This document shows positions 19,424-26,844 of a stretch of 50,006 nt of DNA, piece by piece. This DNA comes from Rheinheimera baltica DSM 14885 (lineage in GTDB: Bacteria; Pseudomonadota; Gammaproteobacteria; Enterobacterales; Alteromonadaceae). The translations under genes were made by a program, and so were the position numbers. Numbering within the stretch: the stretch's first letter is position 1; every line of letters begins with the position of its first letter. Below the pieces are notes generated by a model, which saw nothing but the letters and a program-made list of their open reading frames with translations, was not told the DNA's origin and made no database searches. Where the stretch lies: NCBI RefSeq assembly GCF_000425345.1, contig NZ_AUDG01000031.1, positions 1-50,006 on the forward strand, given 5' to 3'.

Positions 19424-21319
19424 CTAAACCGTAATCGCGGCTTTATCGCCTTTCTGCTCCAGCCATTCCCGTCGATCCGTCGCGCGTTTTTTTGCCAACA
19501 GCATATCCATGACTTCCAGCGTTTGCTCAACATCGTCAATGGTTAACTGTACCAAGCGGCGGGTATTTGGGTCCATTGTGGTTTCACGTAGTTGTAGCGG
19601 GTTCATTTCACCCAGGCCTTTAAAGCGTTGAACGTTAACTTTACCGCGCTTTTTCTCTGCCTCTATCCGATCTAAAATACCGTTTTTCTCGTCTTCATCC
19701 AGCGCGTAATACACCTCTTTGCCAATATCAATACGATAAAGGGGTGGCATAGCCACGTACACGTGTCCGGTTTCAACCAAACAGCGAAAATGCCGCATAA
19801 ATAGCGCACACAGCAAAGTAGCAATGTGCAAACCATCTGAGTCGGCATCCGCCAAAATACATATTTTGCCGTAACGTAATGCGGATAAGTCGTCGCTGTC
19901 GGGGTCCATACCAATGGCAACTGAAATATCATGCACCTCTTGTGAGGCCAGAATTTGCCCAGAGTCTACTTCCCAGGTATTTAAAATTTTGCCCCGCAAG
20001 GGCATAACAGCCTGAAACTCACGATCGCGCGCTTGTTTAGCACTGCCACCGGCTGAGTCACCTTCGACCAAAAACAATTCGGTGCGGTTTAAATCCTGTG
20101 CAGAACAATCGGTTAGCTTGCCAGGCAAGGCCGGACCCGACGTCACTTTTTTGCGGATAACTTTCTTGGCGGCTTTTAAGCGTTTCTGCGCATTGTTAAT
20201 ACAAAAATCTGCCAGGTTTTCGGCAATATCGGTGTGTTCATTCAACCACAGGCTAAAAGCATCTTTGACAATACCTGATACAAATGCCGCTGATTGGCGT
20301 GACGATAATCGCTCCTTGGTTTGACCGGCAAATTGTGGGTCCTGCATTTTTAGTGACAATATGTACGCACAGCGATCCCAGACATCTTCCGGTGACAACT
20401 TGATGCCGCGCGGTAACAAATTGCGGAATTCACAAAATTCGCGCAGGGCTTCCAATAACCCCTGGCGTAAACCATTAACGTGGGTACCGCCCTGTGCGGT
20501 CGGGATAAGGTTCACGTAGCTTTCTGTAACCAGTTCCCCGCCCTCCGGCAGCCACAGCAACGCCCATTCCACAGCTTCGTTGCTGGCACTGAAACTGCCA
20601 ACAAAAGGCTGTTCCGGCAAACACACCATGTCTTTTACCGATTCGGCCAGATAATCTTTAATACCCGCCTGATAACACCACTGGTATTGCTGCTGATTTA
20701 CGCGGTCATCAAAACTAACCGTTAATCCGGGGCACAATACCGCTTTGGCTTTTAACACGTGCAGCATTCGGCTTACCGAAAACTTTGGCGAATCGAAGTA
20801 AGACGGCGTAGGCCAAAACCTTACACGGCTTCCGGTGTTTCGCTTACCCACACTGCCGGTTATTACTAGCTCTGATACCTTATTACCATGCTCAAATGCC
20901 ATTTCGTAAACATTGCCATCGCGACGCACGGTGACATCGACCCGACTGGACAACGCATTTACGACCGAAATACCCACACCATGCAAACCACCAGAAAACT
21001 GGTAGTTTTTATTCGAAAACTTTCCGCCGGCATGCAAACGACAAAAAATCAATTCTACCCCGGTAACCCCTTCTTCAGGGTGAAGATCCACCGGCATCCC
21101 TCGGCCGTTATCAATCACTTCTAATGATTGATCATCATGTAATATTACCTGCACAGCATCTGCATGCCCTGCAAGGGCCTCATCGACGCTGTTATCAATG
21201 ACTTCCTGGCCCAAATGGTTGGGACGGGTGGTATCGGTATACATTCCGGGGCGACGCTGCACGGGTTCAAGCCCGGTTAGCACTTCAATCGAATCGGCAT
21301 TGTACTGTTGTGATGTCAT
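19424..21319 (-). CDS. parE: DNA topoisomerase IV subunit B
   Basis: 631 residues. It is the ATPase subunit that drives strand passage with ParC. The GHKL ATP site shows EVIDNSVDEAL (near 40), VIDNGRGMPVD (near 70) and GGLHGVGISVVNALS (near 110). The TOPRIM motifs ELFLVEGDSAGGSAKQ (near 408) and DADSDGLHIATLL are present, and the C-terminal PLQLRETTMDPNTRRL is typical. A GTG at 21331 opens the frame, but ATG 21319 gives the canonical N-terminus MTSQQYNADSIEVLTG and is preferred. It follows yqiA by 35 bases as in the nudF-yqiB-cpdA-yqiA-parE operon of E. coli. Confidence 0.96.
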   Translation of the reverse strand: MTSQQYNADSIEVLTGLEPVQRRPGMYTDTTRPNHLGQEVIDNSVDEALAGHADAVQVILHDDQSLEVIDNGRGMPVDLHPEEGVTGVELIFCRLHAGGKFSNKNYQFSGGLHGVGISVVNALSSRVDVTVRRDGNVYEMAFEHGNKVSELVITGSVGKRNTGSRVRFWPTPSYFDSPKFSVSRMLHVLKAKAVLCPGLTVSFDDRVNQQQYQWCYQAGIKDYLAESVKDMVCLPEQPFVGSFSASNEAVEWALLWLPEGGELVTESYVNLIPTAQGGTHVNGLRQGLLEALREFCEFRNLLPRGIKLSPEDVWDRCAYILSLKMQDPQFAGQTKERLSSRQSAAFVSGIVKDAFSLWLNEHTDIAENLADFCINNAQKRLKAAKKVIRKKVTSGPALPGKLTDCSAQDLNRTELFLVEGDSAGGSAKQARDREFQAVMPLRGKILNTWEVDSGQILASQEVHDISVAIGMDPDSDDLSALRYGKICILADADSDGLHIATLLCALFMRHFRCLVETGHVYVAMPPLYRIDIGKEVYYALDEDEKNGILDRIEAEKKRGKVNVQRFKGLGEMNPLQLRETTMDPNTRRLVQLTIDDVEQTLEVMDMLLAKKRATDRREWLEQKGDKAAITV

Positions 21320-21354
21320 AGTCTCGGTCACTGGCTGATAGGATTAAACGCGTT

Positions 21355-21927
21355 TTACGCGAGTTGGCAAAAGTTGGCAATAGCATCTAACTCGTTGGTA
21401 TAACCCACGTAGCTATGATCACCCCCTTCACTCAGTTTTATTTTAGCGCCTCTATAGTAGCTAAGCGCCTGTCGGTAATCTAACACTTCATCGCCGCTTT
21501 GCAACATAAGCAGGTAATTCTCTGGCTGAAGCAATTGCGGCGGCATTAACTGCGCCAATACGGTCATCTGTTCAGGCGTCACATCATAATGCTGTTGCAG
21601 TACGGGGTGAAAATAACGCCCAAGATGTTTATCCAGCACTTTATGGGGCGCAACGGCAGGGTTAATAAGGCAGGCACGGCATTGTATTTGCTCCGCAATA
21701 CAGGTGGCTAAAAAGCCCCCCAGCGAACTGCCTATCAGCGCCACATCTCGCCTGGTGCCAATATGGTGTTTAATTAATGCTAACGCCGATGTGGGTTCAT
21801 AAGGTAAATCTAACGCCGTAAAATCAATGTGTGAGTAATGTCGGGCAAAAAACGCGGTTGTTAGCTGTGCTTTTTCAGATTGAGAGGAACTGGCAAAGCC
21901 ATGTAAATAAACTACTTTTTTATTCAT
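21355..21927 (-). CDS. yqiA: YqiA-family alpha/beta-hydrolase esterase
   Basis: 190 residues. Small esterase active on acyl-CoA or short-chain esters in the E. coli homologue; the natural substrate is unknown. The oxyanion region YLHGFASS (7-14), the nucleophile elbow GSSLGG (near 66), the acid SGDEVLDY (near 145) and the histidine GGDHSYVG (near 170) make a full catalytic triad. It overlaps cpdA by eight bases, so the two are translationally coupled, and lies between cpdA and parE exactly as in enterobacteria. Confidence 0.92.
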   Translation of the reverse strand: MNKKVVYLHGFASSSQSEKAQLTTAFFARHYSHIDFTALDLPYEPTSALALIKHHIGTRRDVALIGSSLGGFLATCIAEQIQCRACLINPAVAPHKVLDKHLGRYFHPVLQQHYDVTPEQMTVLAQLMPPQLLQPENYLLMLQSGDEVLDYRQALSYYRGAKIKLSEGGDHSYVGYTNELDAIANFCQLA

Positions 21928-22702
21928 TGTTATGTTTAACCATTATTTCAAGATGGCGAAACTGCCAACTAACCCCCTGGTCAGCACTAAACACCCAGTC
22001 GCACCACTGTGGACCCAGATCTACCGTTTGCCAATCTGCTGTCGGTAAGAACTGCACAGAGCTAGCGGGGCAACCCACAATATCGACCCTTTGGTGAACC
22101 TGATGATAAGCATAGTGCGCATGCCCATGTGCAATACCAAGAACACGAGGTTCAGCAGCAATAGCTTGCCACAACGCCTGTGCTTGCAACTGGCCATGCT
22201 TGTCAATAAAACAGTTCAACGCTTTGGGGTGATGGTGACAAAACAACCACAGCGCTGATGCAGTACTTTGTTCGCACTGGGTTTGCAGCCATCGCTGTTC
22301 AGCTTCTGAAAACGCGCCGGCAGGCGTGTCACCTTTGGTATTAAGTAGCAAGAGTTGCCAATCACCCAACTGCAAACTGCGTTCAGCGCGAAAGGGGGGG
22401 TGCTGACATAAACGTGCAAGTTCAGCCGTGTCATCATGGTTTCCGGGTAAGCAAAAAATCGGACAACTCAGCGGCGCTAACAACCGCGCCAGCAATTGAT
22501 AAGATGCAACACTGTGATCTTGCGTCACGTCGCCAGTTAACAGCACAGCATCAGGCTGTTCTAAAATTAATTGCTCGACGATGGCCGCCAGGTGCATCGC
22601 AGGCTGCACCTGCTGATAATAGCCGTTAACATTTGCCAGTAAATGACAATCTGTAATTTGAGCCAGGCGATACCGCGCTTTGTTAGAAAACTGATATACC
22701 AT
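21920..22702 (-). CDS. cpdA: 3',5'-cyclic-AMP phosphodiesterase
   Basis: 260 residues. It hydrolyses cAMP to AMP and so lowers CRP signalling. The metallophosphoesterase motifs are complete: ITDCHL (near 16; D-x-H), LTGDVTQDHS (near 55), LPGNHDD (near 84), FCHHHP (near 153) and GHAHYAYH (near 193). I chose ATG 22702, whose A is shared with the TAA of yqiB (TAATG), which signals coupling; the longer frame upstream is inside yqiB. Length is close to the 275-residue E. coli protein. It sits in the conserved nudF-yqiB-cpdA-yqiA-parE order. Confidence 0.94.
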   Translation of the reverse strand: MVYQFSNKARYRLAQITDCHLLANVNGYYQQVQPAMHLAAIVEQLILEQPDAVLLTGDVTQDHSVASYQLLARLLAPLSCPIFCLPGNHDDTAELARLCQHPPFRAERSLQLGDWQLLLLNTKGDTPAGAFSEAEQRWLQTQCEQSTASALWLFCHHHPKALNCFIDKHGQLQAQALWQAIAAEPRVLGIAHGHAHYAYHQVHQRVDIVGCPASSVQFLPTADWQTVDLGPQWCDWVFSADQGVSWQFRHLEIMVKHNNE

Positions 22703-23142
22703 TAACCGAATACCAACTCCTGATTCGTATAACCCTGGACGGCGCATAATTTTAACCAGTCCCGCAGCAGCAAGTTAATTTGCCGCTTCTCATCAGGTTG
22801 CAACATATCGGTATTGGGGTAATCATAACGTGCTTTAAAGCGGCTGATTTGTTGACAGGCCAGCACTTCTGCGACCCGGGCATCATGATATAACCGCACG
22901 ACAAAATTCGGCCGGAAATAATGCTCGTGCTGATCAACAAGTTCTATTTGTAGCGTGGTGGTAAAGCGTGCCACGTCAATTACCGTAAGTCGATAACTGT
23001 GTTGTTCCGACACCTGAATAACGGTCGACTGACCATCACCAGCTTCGTGAGATACATAGCGATTTAACTGTGCATAATTTCGCTCACACAGTGCCAAAAA
23101 GTCAGGCAATTTTGGTTTGTATTTACTGCGGTTAAACCACAC
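22702..23142 (-). CDS. yqiB: DUF1249 protein YqiB
   Basis: 146 residues, GTG start with GGGGAG six bases ahead. It belongs to the DUF1249 family, which has no established function, and is found in gammaproteobacteria between nudF and cpdA. The sequence is soluble and mixed alpha/beta; RLYHDARVAEVLACQ (near 83) and YPNTDMLQPDEKRQINLLL (near 107) are the best-kept stretches. It starts one base after the nudF stop and shares one base with the cpdA start, so the three are a tight operon. Confidence 0.9.
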   Translation of the reverse strand: MWFNRSKYKPKLPDFLALCERNYAQLNRYVSHEAGDGQSTVIQVSEQHSYRLTVIDVARFTTTLQIELVDQHEHYFRPNFVVRLYHDARVAEVLACQQISRFKARYDYPNTDMLQPDEKRQINLLLRDWLKLCAVQGYTNQELVFG

Positions 23143-23143
23143 G

Positions 23144-23779
23144 TCAGTCTCCCCAGCGTTGTTTTACCTGGTTTAGATTAAGCGCCAGCCATTGCAGGGC
23201 AATGACACTGGCTGCATTATCAATTTTTTGCTCGGCCAGCAACTGCATGGCGTCAGTACGCGATAAAACGTGCACTTTTATGTCTTCATGTTCTTCGGCC
23301 AAACCAAACACGCCAGGTTGTACCGGCTGTGTTAGCCTGCCTAGGAACAGTTGAATACGTTCTGTCGTGCCACCCGGACTAGATAAGTAGCTAAGCATAG
23401 GCCAAAGCTCGTTGATTGTTAACCCAGCCTCTTCTTCCGCTTCTCGTATTGCCACTTGTTCAGCGCTTTCGCCCGGCTCAATCATGCCCGCGATAACTTC
23501 TAATAACCAAGGGCTGGCACTGCTACTGGCGGCACCAACGCGAAACTGTTCAATCAATACCAGCTCATCCGTTTGCGCGTTATACGGCAGCACCACAACC
23601 GCATGACCTCGCTCAAATACTTCACGCTTCATCGGTTCGCTCCAACCGCCAGCAAACAGCTTATGCCTTAAGGTGTAACGCTCCAAACGAAAAAAACCCT
23701 GAAAAACCGTAGTTTTGTCGATAACATCAAGATCTTGCAAACCAAATGAGGGATACTGGTCAAAGTTGAATTTAGACAT
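23144..23779 (-). CDS. nudF: ADP-ribose diphosphatase (Nudix)
   Basis: 211 residues. It splits ADP-ribose and related nucleotide sugars into AMP and ribose 5-phosphate. The Nudix box GMIEPGESAEQVAIREAEEE (near 97) fits GX5EX7REUXEEXGU in full, and the C-terminal KIDNAASVIALQWLAL is characteristic of the NudF subgroup. GTG 23791 opens the frame four codons earlier; ATG 23779 is chosen as giving the usual N-terminus. It is the first gene of the leftward operon and is divergent from tolC, with about 120 bases between them holding both promoters. Confidence 0.94.
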   Translation of the reverse strand: MSKFNFDQYPSFGLQDLDVIDKTTVFQGFFRLERYTLRHKLFAGGWSEPMKREVFERGHAVVVLPYNAQTDELVLIEQFRVGAASSSASPWLLEVIAGMIEPGESAEQVAIREAEEEAGLTINELWPMLSYLSSPGGTTERIQLFLGRLTQPVQPGVFGLAEEHEDIKVHVLSRTDAMQLLAEQKIDNAASVIALQWLALNLNQVKQRWGD

Positions 23780-23898
23780 TGCTATACTCACATTCTGTTA
23801 CACTCTTGCGGGTAACTTTACGGTTTAATGATTACCTAGTTTACCTTAACAGAGTATCATTTATGCAGTTTCCTTTTATCTGGCCAGGATTGGTAGAC

Positions 23899-25194
23899 AT
23901 GAAAAAAACTTTACTCAATACTTTGTTAGCATCTTCTTTTGGATTGTTCAGCCTGCAGATTTCCGCTGCAGACCTGCAAGAAATATATCAGTTAGCGACG
24001 CAAAAAGACCCAACGGTGTTACGTGCTGCTGCATCGCGTGATCGCGCGGCCCGTGGTATAGACGTGTCTCGTGCAAGTTTACTACCTAGTATCACAGCTT
24101 CTGCCAGTTTTGGTCGCAATGATAGCAGTAGTTACGGATTAGATGCCCCCAACGCCAACTCCGCCAGTATTTCATTAGCACAAAGCTTATTCGATTGGGG
24201 CCGCTGGGAGCGCTTAAACCGCGCAGAGCAAGTGGCATTGCAAGTACAAACAGCATACGACAGCGAAGTGCAAAACTTAATTGTCCGGGTAACTAACACC
24301 TATTTTGACGTGCTAAGCGCCGTAGATGATTTAGGTTTTGCACAGGCAGAGAAACGCGCTATTGAGCGTCAACTAGAGCAAACCAAGCAACGCTTTGCCG
24401 TTGGTCTTACCGCGATTACCGACGTACATGAAGCGCAAGCGCAGTACGACAGTGCCGTAGCCCGCGAAATAGCTGCCGAAAACGAGCTGGAAAATGCCCG
24501 TGAGTTTTTACGTGAAATTACCGGTCAGTATCATGAGAGCTTAGCCTCACTTAACACCGATAAATTTTCGCCGGGCACGCCAAGCCCGTCCCAAGTGCAA
24601 GATTGGGTTAAGCTGGCACAAGACAACAACCTGACATTAAAAAGCCAACGTGTGTTATTAGACATTGCGGACAAAGACATCACTCTGGCAGAAACCGGCC
24701 ACTACCCTACGCTGTCTCTGAGTGCTGAACTTGGTACAGGTAAAGTATCGGGTATGGACCGCAGCGAAAGTAGCTCTGCTGGTATCTCGTTAGCCGTACC
24801 GATATACAGTGGTGGCGGAGTTAACGCAGAAGTTGAAGTAGCAAAAGCGAACTATGTTGAAGTTAGCCAGACGGTAGAGCTTAATCATCGTGCAGTTATT
24901 CGTCAGGTACGTAGCTCTTTTAACGGCGTTAATGCTCAGATTTCATCTATCAAAGCATTAGAGCAAGCGGTAGTGTCGGCAGAAAGTGCATTAAACGCTA
25001 CCGAAACCGGTTTTGAAGTAGGTACCCGTACTATTGTTGACGTACTGCAAAGTACCCGCAACCTGTTCGAAGCACGCCGTAACTTATCTGGTGCACGTTA
25101 CAACTACATTGTCACCATGCTGCAACTTAAACAAGCGGCAGGCAACTTGTCTGAACAAGACTTGATGGCCGTTAACCAAGCGCTTACTAACTAG
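23899..25194 (+). CDS. tolC: Outer-membrane efflux channel TolC
   Basis: 431 residues including a signal peptide (MKKTLLNTLLASSFG to ISAA, about 1-24). TolC trimers span the outer membrane and periplasm and serve tripartite drug efflux pumps and type I secretion. Two outer-membrane efflux repeats are visible (about 30-220 and 250-420), with the helical signatures RAASRDRAARGIDVSRASLL, FDWGRWERLN and VGTRTIVDVLQSTRNLFEA. I chose ATG 23899, with AGGA nine bases ahead and the signal peptide directly after; upstream in-frame starts would bury the signal peptide. nudF-tolC divergence is the enterobacterial arrangement. It could also export RTX-type proteins, but no ABC exporter lies in the window. 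Confidence 0.95.
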   Translation: MKKTLLNTLLASSFGLFSLQISAADLQEIYQLATQKDPTVLRAAASRDRAARGIDVSRASLLPSITASASFGRNDSSSYGLDAPNANSASISLAQSLFDWGRWERLNRAEQVALQVQTAYDSEVQNLIVRVTNTYFDVLSAVDDLGFAQAEKRAIERQLEQTKQRFAVGLTAITDVHEAQAQYDSAVAREIAAENELENAREFLREITGQYHESLASLNTDKFSPGTPSPSQVQDWVKLAQDNNLTLKSQRVLLDIADKDITLAETGHYPTLSLSAELGTGKVSGMDRSESSSAGISLAVPIYSGGGVNAEVEVAKANYVEVSQTVELNHRAVIRQVRSSFNGVNAQISSIKALEQAVVSAESALNATETGFEVGTRTIVDVLQSTRNLFEARRNLSGARYNYIVTMLQLKQAAGNLSEQDLMAVNQALTN

Positions 25195-25203
25195 CCTTTG
25201 TTC

Positions 25204-25229
25204 AGGTTCACCGCGCCTGCGGTGAACCT
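25204..25229 (+). terminator. Hairpin terminator after tolC
   Basis: AGGTTCACCGC and its exact complement with a GCCT loop, 10 bases after the stop. The T-tract behind it is broken (CTTACCAGTTTTT). Confidence 0.75.
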
Positions 25230-25302
25230 CTTACCAGTTTTTCCTATCGCTACCGCCGTTTTTCGCTACAATAGCGCAGGTTTTTTTTGCTGAGGGTATC
25301 GC

Positions 25303-26235
25303 GTGGTTCAGGCTCCGCAGTTTAGCTGGCGCTTTTTGCTGCCAAAATATTGGTTATTGTGGCTCGGTGCAGGCTTACTTTGGCTTATCAGTTGGTTGCC
25401 TTATTCAGTGTTAATGTTACTCGGTAAGGGCTTAGGGCGTCTGTTGCATCGCACACTTGCATCACGACGCAAAGTGGCTAAGCGTAATATCGCGCTATGT
25501 TTCCCACAAATGCCTGAAACAGAACAAAATGCCCTAGTGAAACGCAATTTCGAAGAAACCGGTAAAGCCTTGTTTGACACCGTTATTGGCTGGTGGTGGC
25601 CAACTTGCCGCGTTAAAAAGTTAGCCCATTTTAAAGGGCATGAACATATACAAGCCGCCATTGCCGAAGGAAAAGGGGTACTGTTGCTGGCTGCGCATTT
25701 TTTACATTTAGAAGGTGCAGGCAGGGTATTTGGCCTTACGCATCCCAGTGTGGGGTTTTACCGCCCACACAATAACCCATTGATGGATTATCTGCAGTAT
25801 CATGGTCGAATTAAAGCCAATAAATTTATGGTGGGTAAACGCGACGTAAAAGGGTTAATTCGTGCATTAAACCAGCAAGAAGTCTGCTTTTATTTGCCAG
25901 ACCAGGACTACGGCAGAAACCGGTCGTTATTTGTGCCTTTTTTCGCGGTAGCAGATACCGCAACTACTACAGGGACGCTGCTGTTTGCCAACGCTGCAAA
26001 TTGCGTCGTCATACCAGTGATAACCAGTCGTTTATCTGGCAACAAGGGCTATCAAGTAGAGGCTTTGCCTGCGCTAACGCCATTTCCTACCGGAGATGAC
26101 ACAGCCGACGTTATTAAGGTTAACCAATGGGTGGAGCAAGCTATACTACGCCAGCCTGAACAATATATGTGGCTGCACCGACGCTTTAAAACCCGACCAG
26201 ATGCCGGGATGCCATCATTGTACAAAGGAGATTAA
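25303..26235 (+). CDS. lpxL: Lipid A late acyltransferase, LpxL/LpxM family
   Basis: 310 residues, GTG start with GAGGG seven bases ahead. It adds a secondary acyl chain (lauroyl or myristoyl) to the Kdo-lipid A precursor at the inner membrane. An N-terminal hydrophobic segment (about 12-42) anchors it. The HX4E catalytic pair is in AAHFLHLE (near 127), with FYRPHNNPLMD (near 148) and DQDYGRNRSLFVPFF (near 199) as further family motifs. Whether it is LpxL, LpxM or LpxP cannot be told from the sequence alone. It is followed four bases later by the TcpQ-like gene, so the pair is an operon. Confidence 0.88.
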   Translation: MVQAPQFSWRFLLPKYWLLWLGAGLLWLISWLPYSVLMLLGKGLGRLLHRTLASRRKVAKRNIALCFPQMPETEQNALVKRNFEETGKALFDTVIGWWWPTCRVKKLAHFKGHEHIQAAIAEGKGVLLLAAHFLHLEGAGRVFGLTHPSVGFYRPHNNPLMDYLQYHGRIKANKFMVGKRDVKGLIRALNQQEVCFYLPDQDYGRNRSLFVPFFAVADTATTTGTLLFANAANCVVIPVITSRLSGNKGYQVEALPALTPFPTGDDTADVIKVNQWVEQAILRQPEQYMWLHRRFKTRPDAGMPSLYKGD

Positions 26236-26238
26236 GTT

Positions 26239-26820
26239 ATGGGGTTTTGGATCCGCAATATTATATTTTTACTGATACTTGGTGGGTTAGCCTATGCCAT
26301 TTTAACCAAACCCGATTTTTTGTTTCGTAAAGACACCGTCAATGCCGCAGCCGAGGGTTTTAGTGAGTTTTACAGCAAAATTCGGGGCTCTATTGAAGAT
26401 GGCGCTAAAGAACTGGGTAAGTTTAAAATTACCTTACCTGACACCAGCGACAAGCTAACGCTGCAATTAGAGCGCCGTCGCACTGTAGTGCCACCTGGGG
26501 AAAGTAACTGGCGAGGTATGGTTAAGGACAGACGCTTCCGTGAAGGTGACACCATAAAAACCAAACTTACCGAATATGCACAAGCTGAGGGCATAGAGCT
26601 TTACTGGACTCTGCCGCGAGATTATGTGGTTAAACAGTATTTTCAAACCAACACAAGCTTGATAGAAACTATCGATGAGATTGCCGTTGCCATCGCGCCG
26701 GATTTCTCAACCCCGGTGCTGGCCTATTACTGCCCACGAGAGCGCGCCGCTATTATTACCGACAAAGCCAACGAGCATTTGCAATTAAATTGTATGAAAG
26801 CCAATACACCATTGAAATAG
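26239..26820 (+). CDS. Membrane-anchored protein with TcpQ-like domain
   Basis: 193 residues. One N-terminal transmembrane helix (about 5-23), a linker, then a C-terminal domain (about 90-180) resembling the TcpQ/PilL-type secretin-partner domain: WRGMVKDRRFREGDTIKTKL, then ELYWTLPRDYVVKQYF, a repeat of SLIETIDEIAVAIAPDF and a final strand around AYYCPRERAAIIT. Proteins with this fold bind peptidoglycan or secretins in type IV pilus and secretion systems. No pilus genes are nearby; the partner is lpxL, four bases upstream. Function unknown; the domain match is by eye and moderate. Confidence 0.65.
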   Translation: MGFWIRNIIFLLILGGLAYAILTKPDFLFRKDTVNAAAEGFSEFYSKIRGSIEDGAKELGKFKITLPDTSDKLTLQLERRRTVVPPGESNWRGMVKDRRFREGDTIKTKLTEYAQAEGIELYWTLPRDYVVKQYFQTNTSLIETIDEIAVAIAPDFSTPVLAYYCPRERAAIITDKANEHLQLNCMKANTPLK

Positions 26821-26844
26821 TGCCATTGAAGTGCTGCTGCTTAT

